A DNA stretch of 64,000 nucleotides, from positions 174,111-238,110 of the forward strand of contig NZ_JAFKCV010000006.1 in the NCBI RefSeq assembly GCF_017254865.1, given 5' to 3'. Below the pieces are notes generated by a model that saw nothing but the letters and a program-made list of their open reading frames with translations, did not search any database and was not told the DNA's origin. The translations under genes were made by a program, and so were the position numbers. Positions 26,520-35,932 of this stretch are shown here, piece after piece (the stretch's first letter is position 1; each line of letters opens with the position of its first letter). Source of the DNA: Bowmanella dokdonensis. GTDB taxonomy: Bacteria > Pseudomonadota > Gammaproteobacteria > Enterobacterales > Alteromonadaceae.

Positions 26520-27496
26520 CAGGCGTTCCCAACATCGAAACTGATCACGTCACTGATTCGCTGTGTATCCATGGCCAGCATCAGCAGTCTGTCCACCCCT
26601 ACAGCAACGCCTGCACAGTCCGGCAACCCAGCTTCAAGCGCTGCAAGAAGATTCGGGTCGATGGGGCGTACTGGCCGGCCTTGTACTTCACGCTTTTGGT
26701 TGTCCTGGTCGAAACGTTGTTTTTGCTCCAGGGGATCAGTCAGCTCATGGAAGCCATTGGCCAGCTCCAGCCCACGGAAATACAACTCAAAACGCCGGGC
26801 CACCCGGCTGTCATCCGGGTTCAGTCTGGCCAACGCCGCCTGGGAGGCGGGGAAATCATACACAAAGCAGGGGACATGCCTGCCAATCTGCCTTTCCACT
26901 CCGTCACAAAACAGTAGCTGTAACAGGGTATCACGGTCCGCCTCCCGCTCAGCCAATTCCCCATGTCCCAGATTAGCCGCGACTGTGCGTAATGCCTCTA
27001 GGGTGGCGGTCAGGGGATCCAGACCAAGGCAATCGATAAAGACCTGCTGGTAACTGATTCTGTCAGCCTTTTCTGTATGGCAAACCAGCTGCATCAGGGC
27101 ATCCAGTTCATCCATCAGATCGAAATGATCAAAATCCGGCCGGTACCATTCCAGCATGGTGAATTCAGGGTTGTGACAGCGCCCGGCCTCTTCATTACGA
27201 AAAGCCTTGCAGATCTGATAGATGGGACCACTTCCCGCTGCCAGTAGCCGCTTCATGGCATATTCGGGCGATGTCTGCAGATACAGGGTCTTGCCACCGG
27301 CTGCGCCTGGTCCGACAAACTCAGTGCTGAAACTGTGCAGGTGCTCATCGGTCACTGTGCCGTTGGACAACACAGGGGTTTCCACTTCCAACACATCACG
27401 TTCGGCAAAAAAAGTCCGGACCTGGGCGAGTACCCGGGCACGGGCACGCAGGTTGCCGATTGAAATGGTGGGTCGCCAGGTGGCAGAAGAATTCAT
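26519..27496 (-). CDS. epmA: Elongation factor P--(R)-beta-lysine ligase EpmA
   Basis: A 325-residue class II LysRS-like enzyme without an anticodon-binding domain, the same length as E. coli EpmA. It ligates (R)-beta-lysine to Lys34 of EF-P. Class II motifs are visible ([48 protein letters not shown]). The chosen ATG begins [11 protein letters not shown] longer frame would start inside the efp terminator hairpin and is rejected. With efp and epmB adjacent, the whole modification pathway is at one locus. Confidence 0.95.
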   Translation of the reverse strand: MNSSATWRPTISIGNLRARARVLAQVRTFFAERDVLEVETPVLSNGTVTDEHLHSFSTEFVGPGAAGGKTLYLQTSPEYAMKRLLAAGSGPIYQICKAFRNEEAGRCHNPEFTMLEWYRPDFDHFDLMDELDALMQLVCHTEKADRISYQQVFIDCLGLDPLTATLEALRTVAANLGHGELAEREADRDTLLQLLFCDGVERQIGRHVPCFVYDFPASQAALARLNPDDSRVARRFELYFRGLELANGFHELTDPLEQKQRFDQDNQKREVQGRPVRPIDPNLLAALEAGLPDCAGVAVGVDRLLMLAMDTQRISDVISFDVGNA

Positions 27497-27524
27497 CTTA
27501 AATCTCAAAAAAGGATCTGAAACA

Positions 27525-27550
27525 AATAAGCCCACCGAAGTGGGCTTATT
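27525..27550 (-). terminator. Terminator between efp and epmA
   Basis: Read on the minus strand, AATAAGCCCAC and GTGGGCTTATT pair around a TTCG tetraloop and are followed by TGTTT. It would partly separate efp from the downstream epmA-rep genes. Confidence 0.7.
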
Positions 27551-27565
27551 CATTAAGCAACTTGC

Positions 27566-28135
27566 TTATTTCTGTGCCCGGGAAACGTATTCGCCGCTGC
27601 GGGTATCCACCTTGATGACCTCGCCCGTCTGGACGAACAAAGGCACTCGCACCACGGCACCCGTGCTCAGGGTTGCCGGCTTGCCGCCCGTGCCGGCTGT
27701 GTCGCCTTTTACCCCAGGATCCGTTTCGGTGATTTCCAGTTCAACGAAATTGGGTGGAGTAACCGTAATGGGTGAGCCATTCCACAGGGTCAGGGTACAG
27801 ACATCATTTTCTTTCAGCCATTTGATCGTATCACCCACCGCAGACTTGTCAGCGGCAATCTGTTCGAAGGTGTCATTGTTCATGAAATGCCAGAACTCGC
27901 CGTCCGAGTACAAGTAGGACAGTTCAATATCCATCACATCGGCGCCTTCCACTGTATCGCCTGATTTGAAAGTCTTTTCCAGCACCTTGCCGGAAATCAG
28001 CTTGCGAATCTTTACCCTGTTGAAGGCCTGGCCTTTGCCGGGCTTGACGTATTCGTTTTCGAGGACGTTGCACGGCTCACCGTCGAGCATGATTTTTAGT
28101 CCAGCTTTGAATTCGTTTGTGCTGTAAAATGCCAT
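27566..28135 (-). CDS. efp: Elongation factor P
   Basis: A 189-residue translation factor that rescues ribosomes stalled at polyproline. Three beta-barrel domains are expected, with the modifiable Lys34 in the [10 protein letters not shown] loop. The C-terminal signature [24 protein letters not shown] is present. Its modification enzymes flank it on both sides: epmB is divergent, with 41 bases between the starts, and epmA lies downstream. Confidence 0.97.
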   Translation of the reverse strand: MAFYSTNEFKAGLKIMLDGEPCNVLENEYVKPGKGQAFNRVKIRKLISGKVLEKTFKSGDTVEGADVMDIELSYLYSDGEFWHFMNNDTFEQIAADKSAVGDTIKWLKENDVCTLTLWNGSPITVTPPNFVELEITETDPGVKGDTAGTGGKPATLSTGAVVRVPLFVQTGEVIKVDTRSGEYVSRAQK

Positions 28136-28176
28136 CTTTTCCTCGTTACCTTTTTGGACGCACAGTACTGGCGCAG

Positions 28177-29193
28177 ATGATACCTAAAATTGTTACCCCT
28201 GTAGAGACTTCCTGGCAAAAAGAATTGGCGCAGGCTTACCGGGATCCCGCCAGGCTGCTGGCCGATCTGGAAGTGGATCCACTGGCCTTTTCTGCCGGTT
28301 TTGCTGCCCGCAAACTCTTCCCGGTGATGGCGCCAGTGCCTTATGTGACCAGGATGAAAAAAGGAGATGCCCAGGACCCCCTGCTCAGGCAGGTGCTGCC
28401 TCTGCAGCAGGAATTCGAGCAAGTCGCCGGTTTTGGTCCCGATCCCCTGCAGGAACAGCAGAGTGCCGTGCCTGGATTGCTTCACAAGTATCAGAGCCGG
28501 GTCCTGATGATTGTCCGGGGGGGCTGTGCCATCAACTGCCGGTACTGCTTTCGCCGCCATTTCCCCTATTCTGACAACACGCCCTCCAAAGCCGGGTGGC
28601 AACAGGCCCTGACCCATATCCGCGAAGATCAGAGAATCAACGAAGTGATTTTATCAGGCGGCGATCCGCTGATGGCCAAAGACGACTTCCTCGCCTGGCT
28701 GACGGCCCAGATTGCCAGCATCCCCCACATCAAGCGGCTGCGCCTGCACACCCGCCTACCGCTGGTGATCCCATCCAGGATTAACGCAGAGCTGATGGAA
28801 TGGTTAACCGGGACCCGCCTGAAACCTGTGATGGTCTGGCATATCAATCATGCCAATGAAATTGATGCCGCTGTCGAAATGGCCGCCCGGCAGCTTCGGC
28901 TAGCCGGCGTCACCTTACTTAACCAGGCCGTGCTGTTGAGAGGAGTGAATGACTCCATTGAGGCCCAGGTGGCCCTGAGCGAAAGATTATTTGAAACAGA
29001 TATTCTTCCCTACTACCTGCATTTGCTGGATAGAGTACAGGGAGCGGCGCATTTTGATCTACCGGAAAGCCGGGCCAGGGAGATTATGGCCGGAGCAATA
29101 AAGCGCCTGCCAGGTTACCTGGTGCCCAAACTCGTCAGAGAGATTGGAAACCAGCCCGGCAAAACGCCCATTGACTTACATCTTCAGCCCTGA
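28177..29193 (+). CDS. epmB: EF-P beta-lysylation protein EpmB (lysine 2,3-aminomutase)
   Basis: A 338-residue radical SAM enzyme that converts (S)-alpha-lysine to (R)-beta-lysine for EF-P. The CxxxCxxC cluster motif is [11 protein letters not shown], followed by the aminomutase signatures [13 protein letters not shown] and [15 protein letters not shown]. The start [13 protein letters not shown] is preferred because a longer frame would overlap the divergent efp start. It is shorter than clostridial aminomutases, as expected for EpmB. Confidence 0.95.
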   Translation: MIPKIVTPVETSWQKELAQAYRDPARLLADLEVDPLAFSAGFAARKLFPVMAPVPYVTRMKKGDAQDPLLRQVLPLQQEFEQVAGFGPDPLQEQQSAVPGLLHKYQSRVLMIVRGGCAINCRYCFRRHFPYSDNTPSKAGWQQALTHIREDQRINEVILSGGDPLMAKDDFLAWLTAQIASIPHIKRLRLHTRLPLVIPSRINAELMEWLTGTRLKPVMVWHINHANEIDAAVEMAARQLRLAGVTLLNQAVLLRGVNDSIEAQVALSERLFETDILPYYLHLLDRVQGAAHFDLPESRAREIMAGAIKRLPGYLVPKLVREIGNQPGKTPIDLHLQP

Positions 29194-29226
29194 TTTCCCT
29201 TTTAGGGAAAGCGGCAGGGCCAGGAC

Positions 29227-29418
29227 TCAGGCGAAGGTATCGATACTCGATCCCAACGACGGATTCGCTGATGAAGATTTTGGTACGTCAGCGGCTGAAT
29301 CCAGCAACTGAAGCGCGGCCTTGCCTTCCTGCTCCTGCTGGCTCTTGGCCAGTTTCGCAGCACGCAATTCTGCCGACACGTCGGACGTTCCAGAGGTGCT
29401 TGCACCTTGTAGTTCCAT
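29227..29418 (-). CDS. Small YjfB-like protein (putative motility family)
   Basis: A 63-residue Ala/Ser/Gln-rich protein with a good ribosome site (AGAGGAA, spacing 5). The helix ELRAAKLAKSQQEQEGKAALQLLDSA followed by NPSLGSSIDTFA resembles the small YjfB/'putative motility protein' family, whose members end L-G--ID--A. Function is unknown. It is convergent with epmB. Confidence 0.5.
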   Translation of the reverse strand: MELQGASTSGTSDVSAELRAAKLAKSQQEQEGKAALQLLDSAADVPKSSSANPSLGSSIDTFA

Positions 29419-29530
29419 ACCGATTCCTCTTACAGCTTGTGAGTGAAGTGAAAAACAGGCAAAATTGCCCGCCTTCGAGAGCTTATCGGCTCATCTTGAC
29501 CAACCTTTAGCAATTTATTCAAAAAAATTC

Positions 29531-29845
29531 ATGCAAAGCATACTCGACAAGCTCAAAGAAAACCTGCAAGTCATTTACAGGCGCGCCTTGGACGCCGACG
29601 AAGCGTTGGCCAAATTGCAGCAGGGCGGAAAGGGCAAGTTCCAACAGGTGTTTGCTGAAGACGCTCCCTTCACAGTGCAAAGCAAACGCTTCGCACCCTA
29701 TGTGGAAGAATTAGCCAGGGACATTCTCGCCCTCGAACAGGAACAAGACGAGTCCCGCCAGCAGACAATGCTCCAGCCTGTAGTGAGGAAGATGGAATTG
29801 CTGTTTGTGACCCTGGCCAACTTACAGCAAAGCCTCAAAGACTGA
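29531..29845 (+). CDS. Conserved-looking helical protein, unknown function
   Basis: A 104-residue protein starting MQSILDKLKENLQVIYRRAL, strongly helical and acidic throughout (ARDILALEQEQDESRQQTM). An upstream alternative start is a TTG without a ribosome site, so this ATG is favoured although its own site is weak. PriC-like primosomal proteins have a similar helical look, but I cannot support that assignment. Confidence 0.5.
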   Translation: MQSILDKLKENLQVIYRRALDADEALAKLQQGGKGKFQQVFAEDAPFTVQSKRFAPYVEELARDILALEQEQDESRQQTMLQPVVRKMELLFVTLANLQQSLKD

Positions 29846-29941
29846 GCCGTAGTCCACAGCCTCTCCCAGAAGGTTGTTTTTTAACCTGCTTGATTCATAC
29901 TTTGAAGGTTATACCAAGGGGTATCAAGCAAAGGGGCTGCC

Positions 29942-30286
29942 ATGGAAATTCAGACTACCGGTACCGCGCTGAATAAGACCTTTTCCACTACCGCACCTGC
30001 GACGCAAAGCGGAGGACCACCCAACGCCTATGGGATAGGAGTGGCCAACCAACCCAAGGTTGATCTGTCTCCACAGGCCCGGATACTGCAACAGACAGAG
30101 CAGCAACAACCCGTCAGCCAAACCGGCGGGCGACAGCAGCAAAATCCCGGTGAAAAAGAAAGTGCAGTGGAAATCCAGGCAGACTTTGTCCGTGTCTCCA
30201 GCAGCCTTGGCAGTGCAGCCCAGAGCAATAACCTGACCAGTGAAAAGGCCACAGAGCTCTATCGTTCCATCGAAAAAATGCTGTAA
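29942..30286 (+). CDS. Hypothetical protein, low-complexity N-terminus
   Basis: A 114-residue protein with a Thr/Ser/Gln/Pro-rich first 80 residues and a short C-terminal helix (LTSEKATELYRSIEKML). The phrase KVDLSPQARIL resembles segments of small flagella-associated or FlgM-like proteins, but the similarity is slight. AAGGGG lies before the ATG. It has its own terminator. Confidence 0.5.
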   Translation: MEIQTTGTALNKTFSTTAPATQSGGPPNAYGIGVANQPKVDLSPQARILQQTEQQQPVSQTGGRQQQNPGEKESAVEIQADFVRVSSSLGSAAQSNNLTSEKATELYRSIEKML

Positions 30287-30289
30287 AAA

Positions 30290-30313
30290 AACGCCACGCA
30301 AAGGCGTGGCGTT
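30290..30313 (+). terminator. Terminator after hypothetical gene
   Basis: AACGCCACGC-AAAG-GCGTGGCGTT, a perfect 10-bp stem preceded by an A-run. It is followed by ATACTC, so the T-run is weak; on the minus strand the A-run gives a good T-tract for the DUF3016 gene. Confidence 0.7.
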
Positions 30314-30352
30314 ATACTCGGTAACTCAGCAGCTTTGACTGAAGCCCCGCTA

Positions 30353-30883
30353 TCAGTTGCTGGCTTTAGCCAATTGCGCCGAAAAGCTGTCTTCAAACCA
30401 TTGGCGAATCATATTCTTTTCATACCGCAGGCTTTCGCTGTCAAACAAGGGGTTGACCCGATCCTGGAATGACATGTCCTTCAGCTCCACCTGCTCGGCG
30501 CGCAGCTCATTGCCATCCTTTCCCATCAGCTTGTAGTTGAACGTCATACGCGGAATATCGACCCGCTTGATCAAGCGTACATCCGATCCGGTACTCAGGC
30601 CGACAAAGCTGCCCGGCCAGACCTGGCCTGCCAGATCCAGGTTGGTCACATTGACCACCAGTTTCTGATCATCCGGCAGATCTTCCGCCAGCTTATTGAA
30701 ATACTCTTCCAGATCCTTGAAGGTCCTCTCCTTGAACCGGCTGCGTGACTCATTGGCGGCACGGACATCGGTGTAATCATCCGGATTAAGCCAATTGACC
30801 TCGACTTCGGCTTTAGCCATAGTATTGCCACTGAAACCTGTCATCAGGGCCAGCGACAAGAGAGAGAGAGTCAGCTTTTTCAT
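30353..30883 (-). CDS. DUF3016 periplasmic protein
   Basis: A 176-residue exported protein with a signal peptide (MKKLTLSLLSLALMTGFSGN, cleavage after MAKA). It shows the DUF3016 pattern: EVNWLNPDDYTDVRAANESR near the mature N-terminus and a helical FKDLEEYFNKLAEDLP. The start was placed at MKKL, seven codons into the frame, to give a normal signal peptide. The family is common in Alteromonadales and has no known function. Confidence 0.8.
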   Translation of the reverse strand: MKKLTLSLLSLALMTGFSGNTMAKAEVEVNWLNPDDYTDVRAANESRSRFKERTFKDLEEYFNKLAEDLPDDQKLVVNVTNLDLAGQVWPGSFVGLSTGSDVRLIKRVDIPRMTFNYKLMGKDGNELRAEQVELKDMSFQDRVNPLFDSESLRYEKNMIRQWFEDSFSAQLAKASN

Positions 30884-31346
30884 AGGGCACCTCAGCATCA
30901 TTTAATGTAAATTCTGATCGTTAGTGTAGGCGTTGCAACTGAATTGATGCTGAATCGAAATTAATAACACACAGAAGCGGATAGGGACCTGACAGAAGAA
31001 CCGGCAGGCGTTGGCCAGGCAGAATCAACGCCTTCTTTTCGTTGTTGCCAGTATTGCCTGCCCCTCCGCAGGGCCGGGATGGACAGATCGAAATTGACAG
31101 CATTTGTGTAAAATTGTAATTCCCGGATGAGCATCGCCTGCTGCTCTGATAATCTTGAGGTGTTGTGTCTAGAGTACCAAGTGGTTAAATGATGGCCGCC
31201 AGAACCTGCATGAAATTTTCCCAGCCTGTCCCAGGCCTTTCAGGATTTAGCACCACTAAACCCGTAAAAGAACCTGGATTGCCTGGAAAAATTTCAGTCT
31301 CCGCTGGTGCTCATTATTTAACCACTTGGTGCTCTTGGAAACCCCT
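30884..31346. other. Intergenic region with a large palindrome upstream of mipA
   Basis: About 460 bases separate the divergent DUF3016 and mipA starts. The only clear structure is the 165-bp imperfect palindrome at 31171-31335. No additional gene is visible. Confidence 0.6.
31171..31335. repeat. Imperfect 165-bp palindrome before mipA
   Basis: The outer 24 bases (AGAGTACCAAGTGGTTAAAT and on) pair with 31312-31335 with two mismatches. Inner segments such as TGAAATTTTCCCAG and CTGGAAAAATTTCA also pair, so nearly the whole element can fold on itself. It ends 11 bases before the mipA ATG. It could be a MITE-like element or a structured leader; no target-site duplication is obvious. Confidence 0.7.
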
Positions 31347-32204
31347 ATGAAATCCCTAATAAGGCCGTTAGTTCCTGCTTTCTGGCTTTTCCTGCTCTGT
31401 GCTTTGCTGCCCGCCCAGGCCTGTGATCAGTCTGTTGACTGCATCGAAAAACAGTCCTGGCAGCTGGGTGTTGCATTGGGTGCAGGCCTGCGCAGCAATC
31501 CGCTGGTGGACGGAGACAATATCCCGCTGTTTATTCTGCCGGACATTGCCTGGTATGGAGACAAGCTGTACCTGGACAATGATGAGTTTGGCTATCAGTG
31601 GTCCCAGTCAAAACACCTGGCGGTGGAAACCTTTGTCAGCCTGAACAAAGAAGCGGCCAATTTTACCTTCTGGCACCCTTCCAACATTCTGACCGGCAGT
31701 AGCATCAATACCGGATTGATCGGCCCCTCCCAGGTGCCAGAGCGACGTGTTTCCAAGGATGAGGTCGCCAGCAGGAAATGGGCGCTCAATGCCGGTGTCA
31801 GGATGCACATTCGCGGGCACAATAGTGACTGGCAGATTGCCCTGCTGACAGACGCCTCCGATGTGCACCGCGGTCAGCAGTTTGAGCTGGGCTATCACTA
31901 CAGAATGGATGTGGCAAGCTGGTCGTTGAGCATCGCACCCGCCCTGATTTGGAAGAGCAGCGATTTGGTGGATTACTATTACGGTCTGGACGGACGGGAC
32001 GAGGTGGAAAGAAGCCTGTATTATCAGGGCAAGGCAGGATGGCAACCCTCACTTTCAGTGTTGGCCATCCGTCCACTGACAGAAAACTGGCAACTCTTGA
32101 TCAAAGCCAGTTGGACCAGACTGCACAAGGGTATGACCGACAGCCCTCTGGTTGAAGAGAACAGCATTCAGGGAGTTTTCATTGGCACCGCCTACCGTTT
32201 TTGA
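31347..32204 (+). CDS. MipA/OmpV family outer-membrane protein
   Basis: A 285-residue MipA/OmpV-family beta-barrel. The signal peptide ends PAQA near residue 25. The mature protein shows LGVALGAGLRSNPLVDGDNIPLF and ends FIGTAYRF with the outer-membrane C-terminal Phe. Family members have been linked to murein-synthesis scaffolding or to antibiotic and osmotic responses. It heads an apparent four-gene operon with a DUF3019 protein and a two-component system. The start is placed at MKSL, after the palindrome. Confidence 0.88.
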   Translation: MKSLIRPLVPAFWLFLLCALLPAQACDQSVDCIEKQSWQLGVALGAGLRSNPLVDGDNIPLFILPDIAWYGDKLYLDNDEFGYQWSQSKHLAVETFVSLNKEAANFTFWHPSNILTGSSINTGLIGPSQVPERRVSKDEVASRKWALNAGVRMHIRGHNSDWQIALLTDASDVHRGQQFELGYHYRMDVASWSLSIAPALIWKSSDLVDYYYGLDGRDEVERSLYYQGKAGWQPSLSVLAIRPLTENWQLLIKASWTRLHKGMTDSPLVEENSIQGVFIGTAYRF

Positions 32205-32213
32205 CAGGAGCCC

Positions 32214-32591
32214 GTGTTGAGGCGCATCTTATTCTGGCTTCCTTCTTTGTTGATAAGCACATCGGCACTGCAGCAGGCCCAAGCTGAGGATCTTGGCTGG
32301 CGAGTCAGACCGAATGTGTGCATCGTCACGGAAATAGGCGATGCCTGTGAGATGCAGCTGGATATAGAAGTATGGGGGGAGGTACCCGCCCATGTTTGCC
32401 TGTTCATGCGAAATGCCGAGCTGGGCTGCTGGCAGGATATGCAAAGGGTGCAACTGGTACTGGAATACAGCGAGCCTTCTGTCCTGAGTATGCGGGATAC
32501 GGAAGATCGTCAGTTACTGATGGAAAAACTGGAAATCAAAGCCTTGACGGACTTTCGCCAAAGGGTCCGTAAACCGTGGAGCCTGTTCTGA
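32214..32591 (+). CDS. DUF3019 exported protein
   Basis: A 125-residue exported protein with a GTG start and CAGGAG just before it. The signal peptide ends QAQA near residue 23. The mature domain (WRVRPNVCIVTEIGDACEMQ, four Cys in total) fits DUF3019, a small periplasmic family of unknown function found beside MipA/OmpV genes and two-component systems. Its TGA overlaps the ATG of the response regulator by one base, so the two are translationally coupled. Confidence 0.8.
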   Translation: MLRRILFWLPSLLISTSALQQAQAEDLGWRVRPNVCIVTEIGDACEMQLDIEVWGEVPAHVCLFMRNAELGCWQDMQRVQLVLEYSEPSVLSMRDTEDRQLLMEKLEIKALTDFRQRVRKPWSLF

Positions 32592-33286
32592 TGGCAAAAG
32601 TATTTTTGGTTGAAGACGATGAGCGCCTGAGCCAGCTGACCGCAGACTTCCTGCGCAATCAGCAGTTGGAAGTTGCACAGTTTGCCGACGGCAAGGATTT
32701 ATTACCCCAGGTTCGCCAGCAGAAACCCGACATCATCCTGTTGGACGTGATGCTGCCGGGAGAGGACGGCTTTATGCTGTGTCGCTCACTCAGGCAGATC
32801 TACAACGGTCCGATTCTGTTCCTGACCGCCCGGGATACCAATTTTGACCAGGTCCTGGGTCTGGAGCTGGGCGCCGATGACTATGTGATCAAACCGGTGG
32901 AGCCCAGGGTCCTGCTGGCCCGGATCCACGCCCTGTTGCGGCGGGTCAAACCAGCCCCCCAGAACCAGAGTTCCAGCAAGCTCAGGTTTGGCCGGCTGAC
33001 CATCGACAGCGCTTCCAGGCAGGTGATGCTGGGCGACGAAACCATACAGTTAACCAGTCATGAGTTTGATCTGCTCTGGATGCTGGCCGAAAACGCCTCC
33101 CAACTGGTCGACAGGGAACGTATCTACAAGGAACTGATCGGCCGTGAATATGACGGTCTGGATCGTTCAGCGGACGTGCGAATCTCCAGACTGCGCAAGA
33201 AGCTCTCGGACAATCAGCAAAACCCGCAGCGGATCAAGACCATCTGGGGAAAAGGCTTTTTCTTTGTCGCCGATGCCTGGGACTGA
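32591..33286 (+). CDS. OmpR/RstA-type response regulator
   Basis: A 231-residue response regulator. The receiver domain starts MAKVFLVEDDERL and has the phosphorylation Asp in IILLDVMLPGEDG near residue 53, and the switch Lys in DDYVIKPVEPR. The C-terminal OmpR winged helix includes LTSHEFDLLWMLAENAS and VRISRLRKKL. An upstream in-frame ATG is rejected because this ATG overlaps the DUF3019 stop. It most resembles RstA-like regulators. Its likely target is the operon itself. Confidence 0.9.
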   Translation: MAKVFLVEDDERLSQLTADFLRNQQLEVAQFADGKDLLPQVRQQKPDIILLDVMLPGEDGFMLCRSLRQIYNGPILFLTARDTNFDQVLGLELGADDYVIKPVEPRVLLARIHALLRRVKPAPQNQSSSKLRFGRLTIDSASRQVMLGDETIQLTSHEFDLLWMLAENASQLVDRERIYKELIGREYDGLDRSADVRISRLRKKLSDNQQNPQRIKTIWGKGFFFVADAWD

Positions 33287-33331
33287 TATGCCCGGCTTTA
33301 TTCCCCTTCTCTGTATGCGGCCTGCCTGAAT

Positions 33332-34561
33332 ATGGGCAGGCTGTTTCTCAGTCTGTACCTGTTTATAGTCCTGACCCTCATTGGTCTGGCTGCCGTACTG
33401 GATCACCTGTTTCTCGACTCGGACGTCAAAGAAGCCCCCTGGATCACCGCCAGCGCCAGCCTGATCCGCTCCCACTTACACCAGCCTGAAGTAATGGAAC
33501 GCCAGTTGTCTGAAGCGGGTCTGGCTTATGACTGGCTGGATCGAGACTCCGTCGCCTGGCCTGATGACTTGCGCGGCCAGCTTGAGTCAGGTCAACCCCT
33601 TGTGCTGCATGATCCCGACACCGGCCAGCAGCTTGTTATGCTGGCGCCAGATCACAGGGTACTGCTGATTCACCATCCACAAGGACGGGGCCCGGTTAAT
33701 TTCTGGTTGTACAGCGGCCTGTTTTTTGGTGCCCTGGCAGTCTTGCTGTCATTGTGGATCTGGCCTTTGTGGCGTGATCTGTCCAAACTCCGGGACGCGG
33801 CCCACTCGTTACGCCAGGACGGTTCATTACCCGAGTTGTCTGTCAGCACCACCTCCGCCCTGTCGGGGATCCTGCAATCTTTTAATCAATTGGGATCTCA
33901 AATCAAACAGTTACTGCAGAGCCAGCGGGAACTGACCGGGGCGGTGGCCCATGAGTTTCGCACCCCCCTGTCCAGGCTGAAATTTGCCCTGGCCGTAGAG
34001 CCGAAACCCGGCACCGAACCCTGGCAGGAAATGAGTCGGGATGTGGACGAGCTGGAGAGATTGGTACAGGAAATGCTGGACTACACCAGCATGGAGAGTT
34101 CTGCACCGGAGATGGATTTTGCGCAACTCCCCATGGCCGAACTGGTGGACAACCTGGTGACCAGGATGCGCGGGAATTGTCCGGCCCATGTGCGGGTGGA
34201 AACCAGTCTGGCCGATATATACATGCTGGGAGACGGTCACTTTGTTCAGCGGTCCCTGCAAAATGTACTGCAAAATGCCATGCGCTACGCCCGCTCCCTG
34301 ATCCGCATCAGTATTGAACGGGTTGACGACAATATTCTGCTACGGGTGGATGATGACGGTCCCGGTGTCGCCGAAGCCGACCGCGAGCGTATATTCGAGC
34401 CGTTTTTTCGTCCCGACGCCAGTCGTGACCGAAAGAGGGGCGGCGCAGGCCTTGGACTGGCTATAGTGCGGCGTATTCAGCAGTGGCACAGAGGCAGCTG
34501 CAGCGTAGAACGTTCGCCGATGGGGGGAGCGCGTTTTATTCTTAGCTATCCGGTTCAGTAG
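33332..34561 (+). CDS. RstB-type sensor histidine kinase
   Basis: A 409-residue membrane kinase. Helices near 5-24 and 131-150 flank a small periplasmic domain of about 100 residues that probably senses an envelope signal. HAMP follows, then HisKA with GAVAHEFRTPLSRLKFAL, and HATPase with LQNVLQNAMRYA, DDDGPGV and GGAGLGLAIVRRI. It is the last gene of the mipA operon and is the natural partner of the preceding regulator. Confidence 0.9.
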   Translation: MGRLFLSLYLFIVLTLIGLAAVLDHLFLDSDVKEAPWITASASLIRSHLHQPEVMERQLSEAGLAYDWLDRDSVAWPDDLRGQLESGQPLVLHDPDTGQQLVMLAPDHRVLLIHHPQGRGPVNFWLYSGLFFGALAVLLSLWIWPLWRDLSKLRDAAHSLRQDGSLPELSVSTTSALSGILQSFNQLGSQIKQLLQSQRELTGAVAHEFRTPLSRLKFALAVEPKPGTEPWQEMSRDVDELERLVQEMLDYTSMESSAPEMDFAQLPMAELVDNLVTRMRGNCPAHVRVETSLADIYMLGDGHFVQRSLQNVLQNAMRYARSLIRISIERVDDNILLRVDDDGPGVAEADRERIFEPFFRPDASRDRKRGGAGLGLAIVRRIQQWHRGSCSVERSPMGGARFILSYPVQ

Positions 34562-34588
34562 TAGTGGTCACCGGGATGAGATCAAAAA

Positions 34589-34605
34589 CGGCCCTTTATG
34601 GGCCG
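34589..34605 (-). terminator. Terminator of purD
   Basis: CGGCCC-ATAAA-GGGCCG on the minus strand, followed by a TTTTT run at 34588-34584. It also lies after the kinase gene on the other strand and may serve both. Confidence 0.75.
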
Positions 34606-34618
34606 CTTTCGGATGTTT

Positions 34619-35908
34619 TTATTCGCTCTTTTCCCTGGCAATGGCTCGCCAGGCAATGTCCTTACGATAAAACATTTTTTTCCAACTGATATGTTCCGCC
34701 AGCTTATAGGCATTGGCCTGCGCTTCACTGACTGTCTTGCCCAGTGCGGTTGCGCACAGGACCCGTCCCCCGCTAGTGACCACCTCACCGTCCATCAGTT
34801 TGGTCCCCGCGTGGAAGACCTTGGCTGAATCGCTTTCCCCTTCGCGAAGACCCGAAATCACATCGCCTTTGACGTACTCACCGGGATAGCCGCCGGCAGC
34901 CAGGACCACGCCTACTGCAGCACGGGGATCGAAACTAATCCCGACCCTATCCAATTGCCCATCCAGGGCACTGTTGCACAGTTGCACCAGATCCGACTGC
35001 AGGCGCAGCATGATGGGCTGGGTTTCCGGGTCACCAAAACGGCAGTTGTATTCGATAACCTTGGGTGTGCCATCGGCCATAATCATCAACCCGGCATACA
35101 GGAAGCCCACATAGGGGTGTCCTTCTTCGGCCATGCCTCTGACCGTGGGATAGATCACCTCGTCAAGAACCCGCTGATGGATGGAGTCTGTCACCACCGG
35201 TGCCGGGGAATAAGCGCCCATGCCACCGGTATTGGGGCCCGTATCGCCATCGCCTACCCGCTTGTGATCCTGGCTGGTGGCAAATGGCAGCACATTCTTG
35301 CCATCCACCATCACGATAAAACTGGCTTCTTCCCCGTCAAGAAACTCTTCGATGACTACCCGGCTGCCGGCATCGCCGAAGGCATTGCCGGCCAGCATAT
35401 CGCGGATGGCCTCTTCAGCCTCGGCTTCGGTCATGGCGACGATGACGCCCTTACCTGCCGCCAGGCCATCGGCCTTTACCACGATGGGGGCGCCTTTTTC
35501 CCGCACATAAGTCAGAGCTGGCTCAACATGGGTGAAGGTCTTATATTCGGCGGTGGGAATATTATGCCGGGCGAGAAAATCCTTGGTAAAGGCCTTGGAT
35601 CCTTCCAACTGGGCAGCGGCCTGGCTCGGCCCGAATACCCTTAGCCCGGCATCCTGAAATTTATCAACCACCCCCAGGACCAGGGGCGCTTCAGGACCGA
35701 CTATGGTCAGATCGATCTTTTCCTGTTGAGCAAACGCCAGCAGGCCGCCAATATTCTCCGCGCCAATGGCAATATTGTGGATAGCCGGTTCCAGTTCGGT
35801 GCCGGCATTACCCGGGGCCACAAAAACCTGACTCACACCTGCAGACTGAGCCGCCTTCCAGGCCAGGGCGTGTTCGCGGCCACCGCCGCCGATAATCAAT
35901 ACTTTCAT
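34619..35908 (-). CDS. purD: Phosphoribosylamine--glycine ligase PurD
   Basis: A 429-residue ATP-grasp enzyme for step 2 of purine synthesis (GAR synthetase). It starts MKVLIIGGGGREHALAWKAA, and the ATP-binding loop VVKADGLAAGKGVIVA and GNTGGMGAYSPAP-type motif (GPNTGGMGAYSP) are present. It follows purH by 24 bases in the common purH-purD operon. Confidence 0.97.
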   Translation of the reverse strand: MKVLIIGGGGREHALAWKAAQSAGVSQVFVAPGNAGTELEPAIHNIAIGAENIGGLLAFAQQEKIDLTIVGPEAPLVLGVVDKFQDAGLRVFGPSQAAAQLEGSKAFTKDFLARHNIPTAEYKTFTHVEPALTYVREKGAPIVVKADGLAAGKGVIVAMTEAEAEEAIRDMLAGNAFGDAGSRVVIEEFLDGEEASFIVMVDGKNVLPFATSQDHKRVGDGDTGPNTGGMGAYSPAPVVTDSIHQRVLDEVIYPTVRGMAEEGHPYVGFLYAGLMIMADGTPKVIEYNCRFGDPETQPIMLRLQSDLVQLCNSALDGQLDRVGISFDPRAAVGVVLAAGGYPGEYVKGDVISGLREGESDSAKVFHAGTKLMDGEVVTSGGRVLCATALGKTVSEAQANAYKLAEHISWKKMFYRKDIAWRAIAREKSE

Positions 35909-35932
35909 CTTGTTACCTTCTCGATTGCCAAA

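Noticed and set aside
27497..27553. Longer N-terminus for EpmA
   Set aside because: The extra codons lie inside the efp terminator hairpin, and the shorter form has the exact E. coli length.
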